Positions 23,394 to 34,481 are shown, counted from the stretch's first letter. The stretch is 64,000 bases of DNA from Collybia mongolica (GCA_013420905.1 JAAXNY010000002.1:186001-250000); one strand, 5' to 3'. Numbers and translations: made by a program. Notes: generated by a model not told the origin, from the sequence alone.

Positions 23394-24872
23394 CTACGTG
23401 ACAACTATGTGGAGCCAGTTGTTGTATACAATGACGCTTTGAAAGACATTGAGATCGTGTGGGTGTGATTGAGCCTTAAGTCGCACACGGGCAGACTTAA
23501 GTGATGCATTCGATCTTAGGGACAATCGCGACATAATCACGTCAGAGACGCGTCCATCTGATGTGCAGATCCCATCCAGCGATATGGCCTCGAGATTAGG
23601 TAAAAGACAAGGGTGTGTAGAGTCATTGAATATCGTGAGGGAACGTATTGTCTGATCCGTGATCGAAACTTCGAGATCCGGTTCGAGGAGCGAGAGCATC
23701 TGTGGTGTTGAGAGGTAATCATGGAGATCATCTGCACTGATGTTGGTATTGGAAAAACGGAATTTTTCCAAACGACAAGCAGACCGCTGTAGAAGGTTGT
23801 GAAATGACATGCAACTACGGTGTTCGTCATGATGATGTGGGTGGGCATTGGAGACCTCTAGGGAAGTTAAGGAGGGAAGTGTGAGTCGATTGAAAATCGC
23901 AGTGCTTTCAATGCAGCCAAGGAATGATAGATGTTGAAGACTTGGAAGTATCAATGGTCCATGTAGGTCAACTAGCGAATCGTATGACCACACAGCGTGG
24001 ATACGAAGAGCTTCCAGATGTTTGCATCCCTGCAAAATAGACATACATTCCTCTACCGTAAGCCCATGGTAGAGGGTAATACTTGTGAGCTGGGCCCAGG
24101 GCACATAGCTCGGTAATCCTTTTGTATATGATATCCAATCAGCATGTCGTAGGGATGGTGAGGAAAGAAAGATCCTCCAGAAATGATCAGCACTGGACTG
24201 ATCCCATTTCCATGTATCAGCATACACAGACTCCAACGTTGCAGCAGCGCCCATCGGGAGAACCAAGAGAGGTGTTTGAGCTGTAGAGCCGAAACGAAAA
24301 TGTATCTTCTTCCAACGGTGCACTTGTTCAATAAGAAGTGATAGGATCTCATCGGTCGCAGCATGGTTGTCGGGGGTCATACTACTTGGCAACTGGATTA
24401 TCCTTATGTTGAGTGGGTATCCTCTTGACCTATTCAACCACATTTTGACCCTCTGCACTTGGGGGCGCTGTGGTTGATAAATCCATATTTTTGACCACAA
24501 GGACGGTGTCGAAAGCGCAACATCTCTCCAAAATCGACATACTTCTCCAAGGGTCTGAGGGTCGGAGAGAGGGCTTGGAGAAAGGGAGGTTGGTGACGAT
24601 ATCGTGTGTGGGAAAGTGATCTCTGCGAGACAATATAAAAATATCTCCCCTAGAATCTCGACTGGAATGCGGTTTATGTGTGCATGGGTGCGCGCGCTAT
24701 AACGCGACATAGAGTGAAAGCCCTCATTGGATGGCTTCCAGTGGTCGATATAAAGGTATTTGTCGCATGCGTTCGCCAGCCAGTCAGCAACTTTGGAAGG
24801 GAAACCAACAGCGTTGGTGGTTGTAGGTAGAACTGCCGTCTGTACAGCTAATTTGGAGTATATGATTGGCAT
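23394..24872 (-). CDS. F-box protein with leucine-rich repeats
   Basis: Probable substrate adaptor of an SCF ubiquitin ligase, a family greatly expanded in Agaricomycetes. The F-box-like domain is at about residues 62-118: INRIPVEILGEIFLYCLAEI, a variable loop with SPLSDPQTLGEVCRFWRDVA, then STPSLWSKIWIY. The rest is a degenerate LRR solenoid (AQLTSITLYHGLTVEECMSI, LEALRIHAVW, LPSLQHLSFLG, LPSLTSLEVSNA, LPNLEAISLDGI). Single exon, 492 residues from the first Met. The internal Met just before the F-box (MSRYSARTHAH) would also give a typical F-box start. Substrate unknown. Confidence 0.85.
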   Translation of the reverse strand: MPIIYSKLAVQTAVLPTTTNAVGFPSKVADWLANACDKYLYIDHWKPSNEGFHSMSRYSARTHAHINRIPVEILGEIFLYCLAEITFPHTISSPTSLSPSPLSDPQTLGEVCRFWRDVALSTPSLWSKIWIYQPQRPQVQRVKMWLNRSRGYPLNIRIIQLPSSMTPDNHAATDEILSLLIEQVHRWKKIHFRFGSTAQTPLLVLPMGAAATLESVYADTWKWDQSSADHFWRIFLSSPSLRHADWISYTKGLPSYVPWAQLTSITLYHGLTVEECMSILQGCKHLEALRIHAVWSYDSLVDLHGPLILPSLQHLSFLGCIESTAIFNRLTLPSLTSLEVSNAHPHHHDEHRSCMSFHNLLQRSACRLEKFRFSNTNISADDLHDYLSTPQMLSLLEPDLEVSITDQTIRSLTIFNDSTHPCLLPNLEAISLDGICTSDGRVSDVIMSRLSLRSNASLKSARVRLKAQSHPHDLNVFQSVIVYNNWLHIVVT

Positions 24873-25706
24873 CGCTAACCACTATTGATTCTCATTTCGT
24901 AAGTCTGTACAACGTGTACTTCTCAAAGGAAACTCACTATGCCAATTTACAGAATAGCGAAACACGAAACCGAGGGTAAACTGCGTCTGAAGAGAAATAT
25001 AAAACTCACAACTCATGGGGAACGTTTCTGGTATGATTTTTATACTGAGAACAAGGGATTACCTTCCTTGACAACGGACTACAGTAACAGAAGCGCACTT
25101 TGTGTCGATTCAGCGAGACCCCGCAAACTTCAACCCATTCAGGATGAAGGGCAATATTTGTGCATGTTGACGCGACCTCGAGTCACGCCTTGATCTGAGA
25201 TGAATGTGAGAATCGCTTTGATAAGCTAGTACCTGAACACACTCCCTCCGTTCCGGACGGATTAGGTTGCTCCTCCTCGAGTCCTTCTATGAAAACACGG
25301 CGACCATACATCAACAGCTTTCTGCACAAGGCCGAACTTGCACAATGAAAATTGCCCTTCCGCTACTATATCGATAAGAGCGTCCTTGGTTCACAGGTAC
25401 AAGTGCCAAGAAACGTGCGGCGGAACAAGAATTCCCAATCCAGGATATGAAGGCTGCATTCCTCTCACCGCTTTCAATCCACCAATCAAACTTGCTTGTC
25501 TCGGGCTGTGAGCTTTGCCTTTCCGTTGGTTTGATCTACCATGTCATTAATGAACATACCGTCACCAACTCAATTTAGGTGCACTGTCCCCGAATCTGCC
25601 CTGAACTAGTATATGATATAAGCCACTCACCCAGGAACTCATCCTTAACAACGTCCACGCCAAAAGCCCTTCTTCACCCCCCGAGAACACAACGATTTAC
25701 CTCGCA

Positions 25707-26283
25707 ATGCTGGCCAGGAATATCATCTTCGCGCTTTCTGTCTTCTCTGCCGCTAGTACCGTGGCCGCACAGGGTCCATGCGCTCGCACCTGTATGGATA
25801 CCTCGGCGAAAAACAACGGATGGTGTGTTTGAAATTACTCCCTTATCATTTCCTCCCTAACCAGCAAACTCGCCAATCTATCACCAGCTCAACCGTTGAA
25901 TGTTACTGTATTAGAACTGATTATATGTTTGACCTTGGTCTATGCCTCAAAGATAACTGCTCCGATGCGGAGCTCCAGGAGGCCGTTGATATTCAACAAG
26001 CACAGTGTACAGCCTACGGTAGGATTTCTGGCTTCCATAAACGTTTCTTGTTTGTTGACTTTCTGAAATAGCCACAGGAGGTTCAATCAGCCCTACAGCA
26101 ACCGGGTCAGTTGCTCCAGGGTCTGGAACTTCTGGTACGGCCACTGGGAGAGGCTCAGGCTCTACCCCAACGTCGTCAGGCACCAGCTCCAATAATAGTG
26201 CGGCCATACCCAACATCAGCTCAGCCAACATCGGGCTCGCTGTTCTGGCCTTCGGTATTGCTGTCAGTGGACTCGTCCTTTGA
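25707..26283 (+). CDS. CFEM-domain, GPI-anchored cell-surface protein
   Basis: Exons 25707-25822, 25888-26018 and 26072-26283 give 152 codons plus stop. A signal peptide (MLARNIIFALSVFSAASTVA) precedes a CFEM-like domain with exactly eight cysteines: GPCARTC, NNGC, ECYC, GLC, DNC and QAQC. A Thr/Ser/Gly-rich linker follows, then SNNSAAIPNISSANIG and a hydrophobic tail ending SGLVL, as for GPI attachment. CFEM proteins act in the fungal wall and membrane in haem uptake or surface signalling. The segment between the third and fourth cysteines is short (C-STVE-C) and lacks the Asp that serves as axial haem ligand in Candida CFEM proteins, so haem binding is doubtful. The third and fourth cysteines are brought together by splicing. 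Confidence 0.88.
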
Positions 26284-28199
26284 TTTGAGTAACTGTCCCG
26301 ATTCGTTCTATTTGGACTTGGACTATCTTGGACTGATGTATATGTACAGTACCATGTACAATTCATTCTTCGGACCTGTTGTACTTATCGACATAATGCT
26401 TGATCATACTTATTAGCATTGTGAAATCCAGGACAACACTGCTCGAGTACTTATTTGCACATGACTTCCTCATAAGAGCCTTGTGTCAATGCCTGAACCC
26501 ACAGTTCAGTGTCTATAAAAGGTGTACCCATAACAAGGACTTTCAGGATAATCTGGAGACTGGTATGATTTATTCAAAGCTTGGCAAAAGGATCTTTGAC
26601 TAAGCCCGTTCTGCTACCAATACATAACGTTAACGTACAATTCCAGCGATTGGGTAGGATTGGCATTAGTTGCGATGTAGACGGACCGTCATTCAGATAT
26701 TTCGATCAAATATTAGGCCCTTTGCAGAGCTAGCATTGCTTATTCAACGAAAGGAGGAAAGCACGGCCGCACGACTAGCATTGCTAGATGGGGATGGTCC
26801 TTTACAATTTCTTCAAAAGCTACGAGACTACGGGTACGCTTCCCCGAATACAAAAGGACAAAAGCACTGTCAAGAGTAGCTAGGCGCGGAATGATTGCTT
26901 TGGGGATGGTGCCATCTGGGCTGTAAGAGGGTCCACTATAGTGCAGTGCCCTGAACTTTGTTTGTATTAGTGGTTCTTCACTGGGCGTTGTATGAACATC
27001 GCAACGCTATGTTCTGTCGTGACTCGGGGATTGACACAAACAAAGAAGTTCTTCGCCTGGAATTCAGTGATATTGTATTTGCGGCCTGTGCGGATACGGG
27101 GTGTGGCCCTAAAGCGACACGTGGAACTAGAGGATAATGAGAGAGCTGGGCTTATAGATGATGAGATAGAAAGATGCAAGGATCTCCAGCTGACACGACG
27201 GAGAGACGGCAAGGAATATAGTTTGCCAAGTTGGATAGGTATCAGGACGATAACTGGAAGAGTAATCAAAAGTAGGCTAATTGTAAGGCTACCGTAGCTC
27301 CCCTCAGGACAGAAATTAGAGGCAGGTGCACAGAGGCATAGACATCAAAGTGACAGTCTCTCCTGCGATATATTTCCACAGCGAAAAGAGATAAGACTTC
27401 CGTGACCCGGGTTTCTAGCAGAATACGTTTCATAGAAAGCTTCAACAACAAGTCTGCGGCCCTTAAATTGTTCTAACCAAAGGAGGCAAGCATGGGCCGA
27501 CGTATCGATCCCTGGAACAACATGCAGACTATTTGATCATTTGTATTGGATCGTTAATTGCTACGCGGTGTCTTCTTTGATGCATGGCTTGAATACGACC
27601 CCAAATTTTCTATAGGGAGACGGACATTGATAAGGTTGTGGGGACAGTCTTGGAAAGCACCTGCATGGGCTGGGGGCTCTTTTTGCGACATTCGTTGTAT
27701 GCGAAGATTCAAGGTGAAGGGGATAGACTGTGGAGGTATGGTGGTTTGGCATGGGTACAAGATCGTGTCGAAAGAGCTATCTTTGGTGTGGGGGCATGAC
27801 TGTGCTGCGGAAGATAGTTAAGAACTTGAAATCTGGGACGTGATCGATAAGAATATGATTTCAGAATTCCGAGTTCAGAATTCCGAGTTACTCACAATTT
27901 GATGATTAATGCAGCTATGGGGTTGCTCGTTGAGGCAAGTGGTCTGGACGTAGGTTCTCTTTGTGTTGTCAACCTTGAGGATGTCTGTACGAATGAAAAA
28001 AATGGTGTTCAGGTCCGACGAGTCTCGAAAGTTTATTGTGGTCGTGTGGCAATTGATCAGGTGATCGCGTTTAGTTTACACGGAGTGTAAGAAAAAATTC
28101 GGGAAGGCAAGCATGAGGTGTACACGAATATCTGGGTATCATGGCAAGCTAATACGACTAATTGAGCATTTGCATAGAGAAACCGTCCTTAGGGGTCCT
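26284..28199. other. Intergenic stretch without a supported gene
   Basis: Several 60-100-codon frames exist on both strands, but none has a motif, a plausible splice partner or clear coding bias. A small tandem repeat lies at 27862-27889. Confidence 0.4.
27862..27889. repeat. Two tandem copies of a 14-bp unit
   Basis: The unit CAGAATTCCGAGTT occurs twice in direct succession. Nothing flanking suggests a mobile element. Confidence 0.8.
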
Positions 28200-28526
28200 T
28201 CACGCCGTGGTTGATACTAAGTTACGCTTGGCGACTCCCTTCCATGTCTCACGAAGCACCCAGCTTGGTTTCCCACTGGCTGGAAGGACGTTCAAAAAGT
28301 ATCTGGGGAGACTGGAATGGTGATACCCAGATCTAATTGAACGCCAAGCGCCATTATCCTCCATTAACCACACTCGCATGTCGTCTGTCGTGTAACGGTG
28401 GGCATACAAATCCCCTTTCTGGAATGGTTCGGCGTCGCAGGGTGCAGGCAGCGGCCCCAAGTGAGGCCCCGTTGAGATGAAATATCTATATCGGGTATCG
28501 AGTGAACGGATTTTGGCCGTTTCCAT
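28200..28526 (-). CDS. Uncharacterised open frame, probable 3' part of the decayed gene upstream
   Basis: 108 codons with clear coding character (YRYFISTGPHLGPLPAP, FQKGDLYAHRYTTDDMRVW, SSLPRYFLNVLP, GKPSWVLRETWKGVAKR). The layout GDL-x-HR ... VW ... PS-WVLR looks like the C-terminal end of a mushroom protein family that I cannot name. It lies in a different frame from the segment at 28552-28818. No intron restores phase, so either a frameshift separates them or this is a separate short gene starting METAKIRS. Confidence 0.4.
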   Translation of the reverse strand: METAKIRSLDTRYRYFISTGPHLGPLPAPCDAEPFQKGDLYAHRYTTDDMRVWLMEDNGAWRSIRSGYHHSSLPRYFLNVLPASGKPSWVLRETWKGVAKRNLVSTTA

Positions 28527-28551
28527 GCGTGGGCCCCTTTTCGGTAGGGCT

Positions 28552-29812
28552 TTAGAGCTGGCGGCCGGCCGGGTTCGTGCTTGGCCTATACAGAATGTTT
28601 CGGTAAGCTACGATTCCTGCATAAGCCAATGATTCCTGCTCAATTTGCGACGATGGAGCATTTTTAGTGGAAGTGGGAGTGGTAGGAGTTGCGCGGAGAA
28701 CACGAAGCACTGAATGCCGTTCTAAGTTGGGCTGAAGAGGGATAGGAGGGGCTACTGCCTCGCGGTGTAGATGCATTTTGTGTACATGGTTATGATTGAG
28801 TTCGTGGTAGTTGTCCAACTGTGCCCAAACGTAAGTCCGACATGTGAGCTAGATGACAAGATAATCATACCGGGCACTCATGATCTGGCGTGCACAAAAA
28901 CCAGTGATGAAATGGCTAAGGGGCACCGAGATTAGTGAGTATTGCAATCTGCCGGGCCACGAAGTGATTTACGTTGATCGTGATAAGTGAGGAGTGCAAC
29001 AGCTTTGCGCTCCAGGTTCTCTCCCTTTGGGGGGCAAGTTGAACCTTTTGGCGGACTCTCTCAATTCGTTCACGTTCTTCTAGTGGATCCTCGCACCAGT
29101 TCCTGTCGTAGCTATACGGTTCGTCTGACCGGTCCACGGGAGGCGTTGTGAACCAGAGTATATCATTAAGCAGACGAAGATGTTAAACGCGTGCACGCTC
29201 TTCGTTTATATTTTCACGGCGGTATCGATACCAGGTGTTGAAATAACGAGCGTCATTCATACAGTTGATGAATCCGCAATCTATGACGATACCATAGTCC
29301 TATATGAGTTGATTAGGGGGAAAGTCGAGTGTCGAGCAAGGATAACTCCTTACCGCCTCAGGACTCTAAGAGAAAATCATGGTCCGAACACCTTTGAGCC
29401 ACTTCGATTGCGACTCCTTCAAAGATGTTGCTCGTTGTTCCCAAATTTTCTCAATGCCTTCCAACCTTTCGTATGGGTCCTCAGACAGAGAATCCTGTAC
29501 TTCAGCCTCCAACCCCATTCTTCGCAAAATCTTATGTCCCAATCCTCGAATGTACATGACACGCGCGCGTTCTACTTCCGGATTGCTGCAACGAAACGTG
29601 TAGCTAGCTCTGATTGTATCATCCCAGTTGTTCAGCCTGTCACTTTGAGGTAGAGCTTCGATGGCTTTGGCGACTTCTGTCCAATGGGGCTGCCTCCGAA
29701 AAGGTCCATAGGATCGACCTAAGATCCAGAGAGCGCCAGCGACATAGATGCGAAGGAAGATAGCTAGCAGAAATGGGGCGGAGGACTGCAAAGTTGTTGT
29801 AAGATTAGGCAT
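28552..29812 (-). pseudogene. Decayed uncharacterised gene with three in-frame stops
   Basis: One frame carries coding-like protein throughout. The N-terminus (MPNLTTTLQSSAPFLLAIFL) leads to ARVMYIRGLGHKILRRMGLE and SEDPYERLEGIEKIWEQ. After a 54-base GT/AG intron come DYGIVIDCGFINCMND, then WFTTPPVDRSDEPYSYD, CEDPLEERERIERVRQKVQ and HWFLCTPDHECP. A last intron leads to LDNYHELNHNHVHKMH. The frame is broken by TAG after IFS, TAA after RARV and TAG after LGAP. Each sits where a Gln codon would fit and is one C-to-T change away. No AG acceptor lies where an intron could remove the TAA. The family is unknown. Sequencing error is possible but unlikely for three same-type changes. Confidence 0.55.
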
Positions 29813-30469
29813 TGGATATTATGGAGAGGTCTCGGGCTTACAGGTATTTAAATCCAACAGGATAAAGGATTGATATTAACGACATGCTGAAAGGGACTTC
29901 GGACTATGTGTTAGGTACATATAATCTTCCTGGGGGAGAGTTTGTGGAATCCCGAGGACATTTAAGAATTATGATGTACATGCTGGAGGATAAATAACTT
30001 CAGTTCAGCTCTCCGGACACTGAAAATTCGAAATAACTCGACCATTGTGCTCACGATCCTTGTTAAATGAGGTCCTTCTTTCGTAAAGTCATTCCAGGGA
30101 TATCATGGAGAGAATATATGCTAGTCGCAGTCGGCAATAGTATGTAGAGGGATGAAAGACTCAGAAAGAGTGATTGATCGCTGTCAAACGTTAAAACGTT
30201 ACCATATCACAAAGTGATTGAGGGCATGGCACAGCCACAAGTCTCCTTCGATGTGTACGGCTCCGTCAAACCGCTGAGCCAATTGATACATTTCAATCAA
30301 GATCTAGTATTCAACATATCAACACGTATACATGGCGCAAGTTATATCTAAACCGAAATACAACACTTAGACATCACGTCTTCAAACTTCCCACTTCACT
30401 GAATATCCAACTCGTTCTTAATGTGCGTAGTCCACAATGAAGGATGAACATATTTCGTGCCGAGCTTGC

Positions 30470-32035
30470 CTACCCATCCGCAAGCACAATGGACACAGTT
30501 CTTTTTTCGAGTTCGATCTGATGCTTGAGCTTGTCTATTCGTGCCTGAGCACCCCCCCGATCCGCCAAACCATAGCCCCAAACATTGACGGACATCAGGC
30601 CCTTGTATGCGTCCCCCGATGACCGATTTGTCGTTGACCACGAATTCTCCAAGTAATCCAAGAAGGGGTGGATCGCTTTGAGGCCACAATGGATGTGTTC
30701 CAGTTTCGGGAGCAGTTCGCCACGAGACATAGCCTCGATTTCCGAATTTCCTAGGTAGCGCGCTGTTAAGCTGAAACTGCGAAGCTCTGGCATGTCTTTG
30801 AGTACTCGTGAAACATCAAACTCGTTCCTGTATCTACACGTGAACGTCTCCAGTTTACAGCAAGAGCGCTTGAGCATTAGGAGGATAGCGTCCTGTGGCA
30901 GCCCCTGCGGGATGCCTCCAGTCCTTGTATTAGGTCCAATATCGAGGGCTTGCAATGATGGAAGAGAAATGGAGCCAAGGAGATGGATAGCCATAATTTT
31001 TATGCCGATTTGTAGTGTGAGGGAGCGCAGACGTTGAATTGTAATTGGGGTGGCATCGTTTGGCGGTTTAGCCAGCACTGGATCTGGAATGTCTCCCAGA
31101 GTGAGCGTACAGTTTGTCAGGTTCGTGCATTGTTGGAGCAAAGCAAGGGTAACATCGTGTTGTATTACCACTTGTCGAAGCACCAAGTCCGTTATTTGAC
31201 CCCAAGGAACAAGAAGTAGTTCTGGGAGGAGTTGGTACTGCAGGAACGCATTCAACGTAATTTTGCGTAATGACGGAGCATTGCTAAATAGGGTCAATGG
31301 TCTGTCGGCGAAGAAATCGTTGAAGTGAAAACGTCCACGAATCGACATTGTTATTGATTCCAATGATGTGAACTGCAACGGCGGCGTTTCAAGATACGGA
31401 ATCAAGGCAGTTTTGGTGCTTTCTATAGTGAGGTGGACAAGTTGGGGTGCGTATGTTGTGATGAGCTCGCGCTGTGTCGTGAGCGCTTCGGGTGCATAAT
31501 CTTCGAGTATTGATACCTCTTCCGTGCAAAGTAGGGATATTCCATAGTCCCTGCTACGCAATAAAATTTCATTGCCAATAGTATTAAGCTTCGAGTGATT
31601 ATTGGCGAAGTAGTCGATGGCAACGTTAGCCCAAAGGCGAGGCTCAGCCAGTGCTATCTGTCTCCATCGTGAGCAAACGTAGCTGATGCTCCATGGCATA
31701 AAGCTAGAATGGCGTCGGAGAGGAAGGCTTATACCCCGGTCCAAGGCAAGCAGGAATATGTAATTCAATAGTTCATGCGGGAGGATCTTATGAGGAGCAA
31801 GGGCTATACGATACCGTTCGATGCGCTCTAACAGAAGGCCTCGCCGCTTTGAAAGAAGCCAGGATGACGAAGGATCTTCCAGGATTTTGCGATCGAGGAT
31901 CTCAAATTTGCTGTTGGCGTCAGAGAGCAGCTCTCGTACGATATGACTGTCGTGAACTGACAACAATTCGTTTGATGTCCCCGCTTGCTTCAGGCAGCGC
32001 ACCACATCGAAAGGAGTGTCTATCCGATGTTCCAT
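30470..32035 (-). CDS. F-box protein with leucine-rich repeats
   Basis: Single exon, 521 residues. An N-terminal coiled region (LLSDANSKFEILDRKILED, LLLERIERYRIALAPHK), typical of basidiomycete F-box-like proteins, leads into the F-box at about residues 82-140: ILPHELLNYIFLLALDRGIS, SISYVCSRWRQIALAEPRLW. Irregular LRRs follow (LRKITLNAFLQYQLLPELLL, LTNCTLTLGDI, IQRLRSLTLQIG, LPSLQALDIGPN, MPELRSFSLTARYLG). It likely recruits substrates to an SCF ubiquitin ligase; the target is unknown. The distance to the neighbouring F-box gene is about 430 bases on the same strand, which suggests local family expansion. Confidence 0.85.
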   Translation of the reverse strand: MEHRIDTPFDVVRCLKQAGTSNELLSVHDSHIVRELLSDANSKFEILDRKILEDPSSSWLLSKRRGLLLERIERYRIALAPHKILPHELLNYIFLLALDRGISLPLRRHSSFMPWSISYVCSRWRQIALAEPRLWANVAIDYFANNHSKLNTIGNEILLRSRDYGISLLCTEEVSILEDYAPEALTTQRELITTYAPQLVHLTIESTKTALIPYLETPPLQFTSLESITMSIRGRFHFNDFFADRPLTLFSNAPSLRKITLNAFLQYQLLPELLLVPWGQITDLVLRQVVIQHDVTLALLQQCTNLTNCTLTLGDIPDPVLAKPPNDATPITIQRLRSLTLQIGIKIMAIHLLGSISLPSLQALDIGPNTRTGGIPQGLPQDAILLMLKRSCCKLETFTCRYRNEFDVSRVLKDMPELRSFSLTARYLGNSEIEAMSRGELLPKLEHIHCGLKAIHPFLDYLENSWSTTNRSSGDAYKGLMSVNVWGYGLADRGGAQARIDKLKHQIELEKRTVSIVLADG

Positions 32036-32466
32036 CTATGAATTTGTCAAAATTGTTCAACTCGGTTCTGAAAGTAACGGGATTAACATACTATTTTCTC
32101 GTTGTGCTGGTGGAGTGTTCACTATCCAGACCGAACGTTGGTGGCACAAAGCAGTTTAAAAGTCGAATTTGATTCGGGAATTGCCGCGATTGAATAGCAG
32201 GTTTAGGACACTTTGAGTCGGCGTTCGACATTCGGGGTATGTAGAACAAAGAAACATTTGAGTCACAGGACGTGCCACGAGTAGTCTCCCGTAGGCAGAC
32301 CAAACAAAGGAAGATGGTGCACGAGGGAGATGCGGAACGCGCAAGCCAGTTTTGAACACATGATGGCCAAACCTCTCGCGATGTGGATGGTGCCCAAATA
32401 GTGTGCATCAACTATTCAATTACTGCATGATGCATAACACGAACAGCCCAATATAAGCACCAGTCA

Positions 32467-33897
32467 TCACAATACCTCCAACCCCTGCTCAGAAAGCCAC
32501 TCCAAACTCTGCCTATACCAACACTCCTTATCAAGGACCGTAACAACCTTCAACCTCGAAAGGCCCATCTTCTCCGGCCGACACCTCGACGCGACCATCT
32601 TCACAAACGATGCTTGTGTCCCCGTGTACCGCCCCAGCGTCAGCTTCTCCAGTCCGCGGAGGAACTCCACACCCGGTTTGCCCGAGAACGTGAGCGCGCG
32701 GATAGCGTCCTCGCCCACATGCCGCGACGTCAAGACGAGCTCGCGGACCGCGTTGAGCGAGTCCTGCGCTACGCAGGCGAGGATCGTGTCCTCTGCGAGG
32801 TGGTCGTTGAGCAGCGTGAGCTTCACGAGCGGGGATCGCCTGAGCAGCGCGTCCAGGTCGTACTCCAGCGTTCCGGGGACGTGGAACGAGAGGCTGAGGC
32901 TCACAAGTGCTGGGAGCGCGAAGTAGAGAAGGAACTGGCTGGCGTTGTAGTGCGAGTCGATGGCGACGTTACACATGTGGGCGAGCACGGGGACGGTTTC
33001 TGGGATAGGGATGTAATCTGTGGGTGGGGCGAGACCTTTCACGGAGAGATCGACGACGTGGGAGCATTGTCCTAGCAGAGCAATCCACATCTCGAGGCCC
33101 ATACTACATTCCAAATGAATACAGACCAATCTCTCCCATTGGATGGCCGCGAATGAGCTAACAAAATCGCCCAACACAAGCGACAGCTGTGTAAGTCGTT
33201 CGCATGAACCAAGCAGTTCGAACACCGCGGGAGCGTACATCGCTTCCGCACCCATCTTCAGATCCAAATGCACCGCCTCCAGTCCAGGCGCACTTCCTTT
33301 TGGAAGGCACACCAACCGCTCAGCAAGGCTCTCATCAAGCTCTAGCCTAATCTCCCGCCACCGGCGTGCATGGGCCACAAGCAGGTCCATTAACTCCACC
33401 CCACGCAACCGGTCAGTGAAAACTGGGAGCTCAATCTGCAGGTAGAGTGGGCGAAAGGAGCCCGCGCGCGCGAGCCACTGCCGCACGAGGGTCATGTGGG
33501 GATATAGGTGCCGCCGCCCTGTGGAGAATGCGGACCAGAGCCAGGGGAGGGAGGAGGCGAGAGCGCGCCAGTGGGTGCAGACGTGGAGGAGAAGCAGAGG
33601 CCCGGGCCCGGAAGCGCTGGGGCTGGGGCTGGGGAAGGACGAAAGCGCGACGAAGTGCATGAAGATGTTGCCGATGAGCTCGGGGGGGAGGGTATTGAAT
33701 GGGATCCGGGAGGCGGCCGCGGGGTGAGAGTTTTCTGCGTCGCTGACATAGTTGAGCATAGGGTAGGATGAAGGATGCATGGTCTGGACTCCTCCGAACC
33801 CAATGAGCATGTTTGGTCCTATGGGACCCTGGTAGGTTTCTACCCTGTGGACGTGTGGCCTTTCCCTCTGGGAGACTCGCCGATTGTGCGATATCAT
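32467..33897 (-). CDS. F-box protein with leucine-rich repeats, GC-rich
   Basis: Single exon, 476 residues. The F-box at about residues 64-120 is IPFNTLPPELIGNIFMHFVA, then LLLLHVCTHWRALASSLPW and LWSAFSTG. Downstream LRR-like segments include PLYLQIELPVFTDRLRG, LEAVHLDLKMG, LTQLSLVLGDF, VSLSLSFHVPG, LVKLTLLNDHLAED, VRELVLTSRHVGED and LEKLTLGRYTG. The 32600-33750 part is visibly richer in G+C than its surroundings, with GC-ending codons. Because of this, long meaningless frames appear on the other strand. Target unknown. Confidence 0.85.
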   Translation of the reverse strand: MISHNRRVSQRERPHVHRVETYQGPIGPNMLIGFGGVQTMHPSSYPMLNYVSDAENSHPAAASRIPFNTLPPELIGNIFMHFVALSSFPSPSPSASGPGPLLLLHVCTHWRALASSLPWLWSAFSTGRRHLYPHMTLVRQWLARAGSFRPLYLQIELPVFTDRLRGVELMDLLVAHARRWREIRLELDESLAERLVCLPKGSAPGLEAVHLDLKMGAEAMYAPAVFELLGSCERLTQLSLVLGDFVSSFAAIQWERLVCIHLECSMGLEMWIALLGQCSHVVDLSVKGLAPPTDYIPIPETVPVLAHMCNVAIDSHYNASQFLLYFALPALVSLSLSFHVPGTLEYDLDALLRRSPLVKLTLLNDHLAEDTILACVAQDSLNAVRELVLTSRHVGEDAIRALTFSGKPGVEFLRGLEKLTLGRYTGTQASFVKMVASRCRPEKMGLSRLKVVTVLDKECWYRQSLEWLSEQGLEVL

Positions 33898-34481
33898 TGC
33901 GTTTCTCGTTCACACCTGCTCACAAATAGGTCAGCTTACCAAAACGATGGAATTAGAGAGCATACCTGATAGTACTGGGGGAAGTCATGGTCTGATGCAC
34001 TACATATACATAGATGGTATTGTTCTGTATTGTCTCCCAGATCCGAATGTAGGTCCAAGTTGGGAGCGTGAGCACAGCTTTCCATTCGCCTGGCTACGAA
34101 AACGTGAGAGTTGAACCAAAAACTGAATAGACGAGAATACAATAACCAACCCCAGTAGGCCTCAAACCTTGTCAAGAAACGCGTGTTCTTTTCTTCTTAA
34201 TTTAGGGCCCTTTCGTGACTTTTGACCGATGGAGTGCAGGCATGGCCGCAAGTAGTGCCTGGTCGAAATAGTGGATGATGGAGGTAGGAAGAAAAAAACA
34301 CGAAATCTGGCGTTGCCACGTGGTTTGTGTGGCTCGCCTCTCCGCTTAATTCACCATGTTTTCCCGCTCCTCCCCCCAAAAGCGATCTATTGTCGGGTCC
34401 ATAAACTCTCCAATCTTACCAGCCAAAAAGTGCGTCTTCAAGAGCCAATAACCGATCTTATACTCGATTCGCGATCGGTGG

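Noticed and set aside
29180..29653. Plus-strand frame opening MLNACTLFVYIFTAVS, resembling a signal peptide
   Set aside because: Overlaps the opposite strand of the decayed gene, whose frame is clearly more protein-like; no domain in the plus frame.
32614..33771. Several long plus-strand frames over 32.6-33.8 kb
   Set aside because: GC-rich F-box gene on the minus strand removes stop codons in the other frames; no motif in the plus frames.
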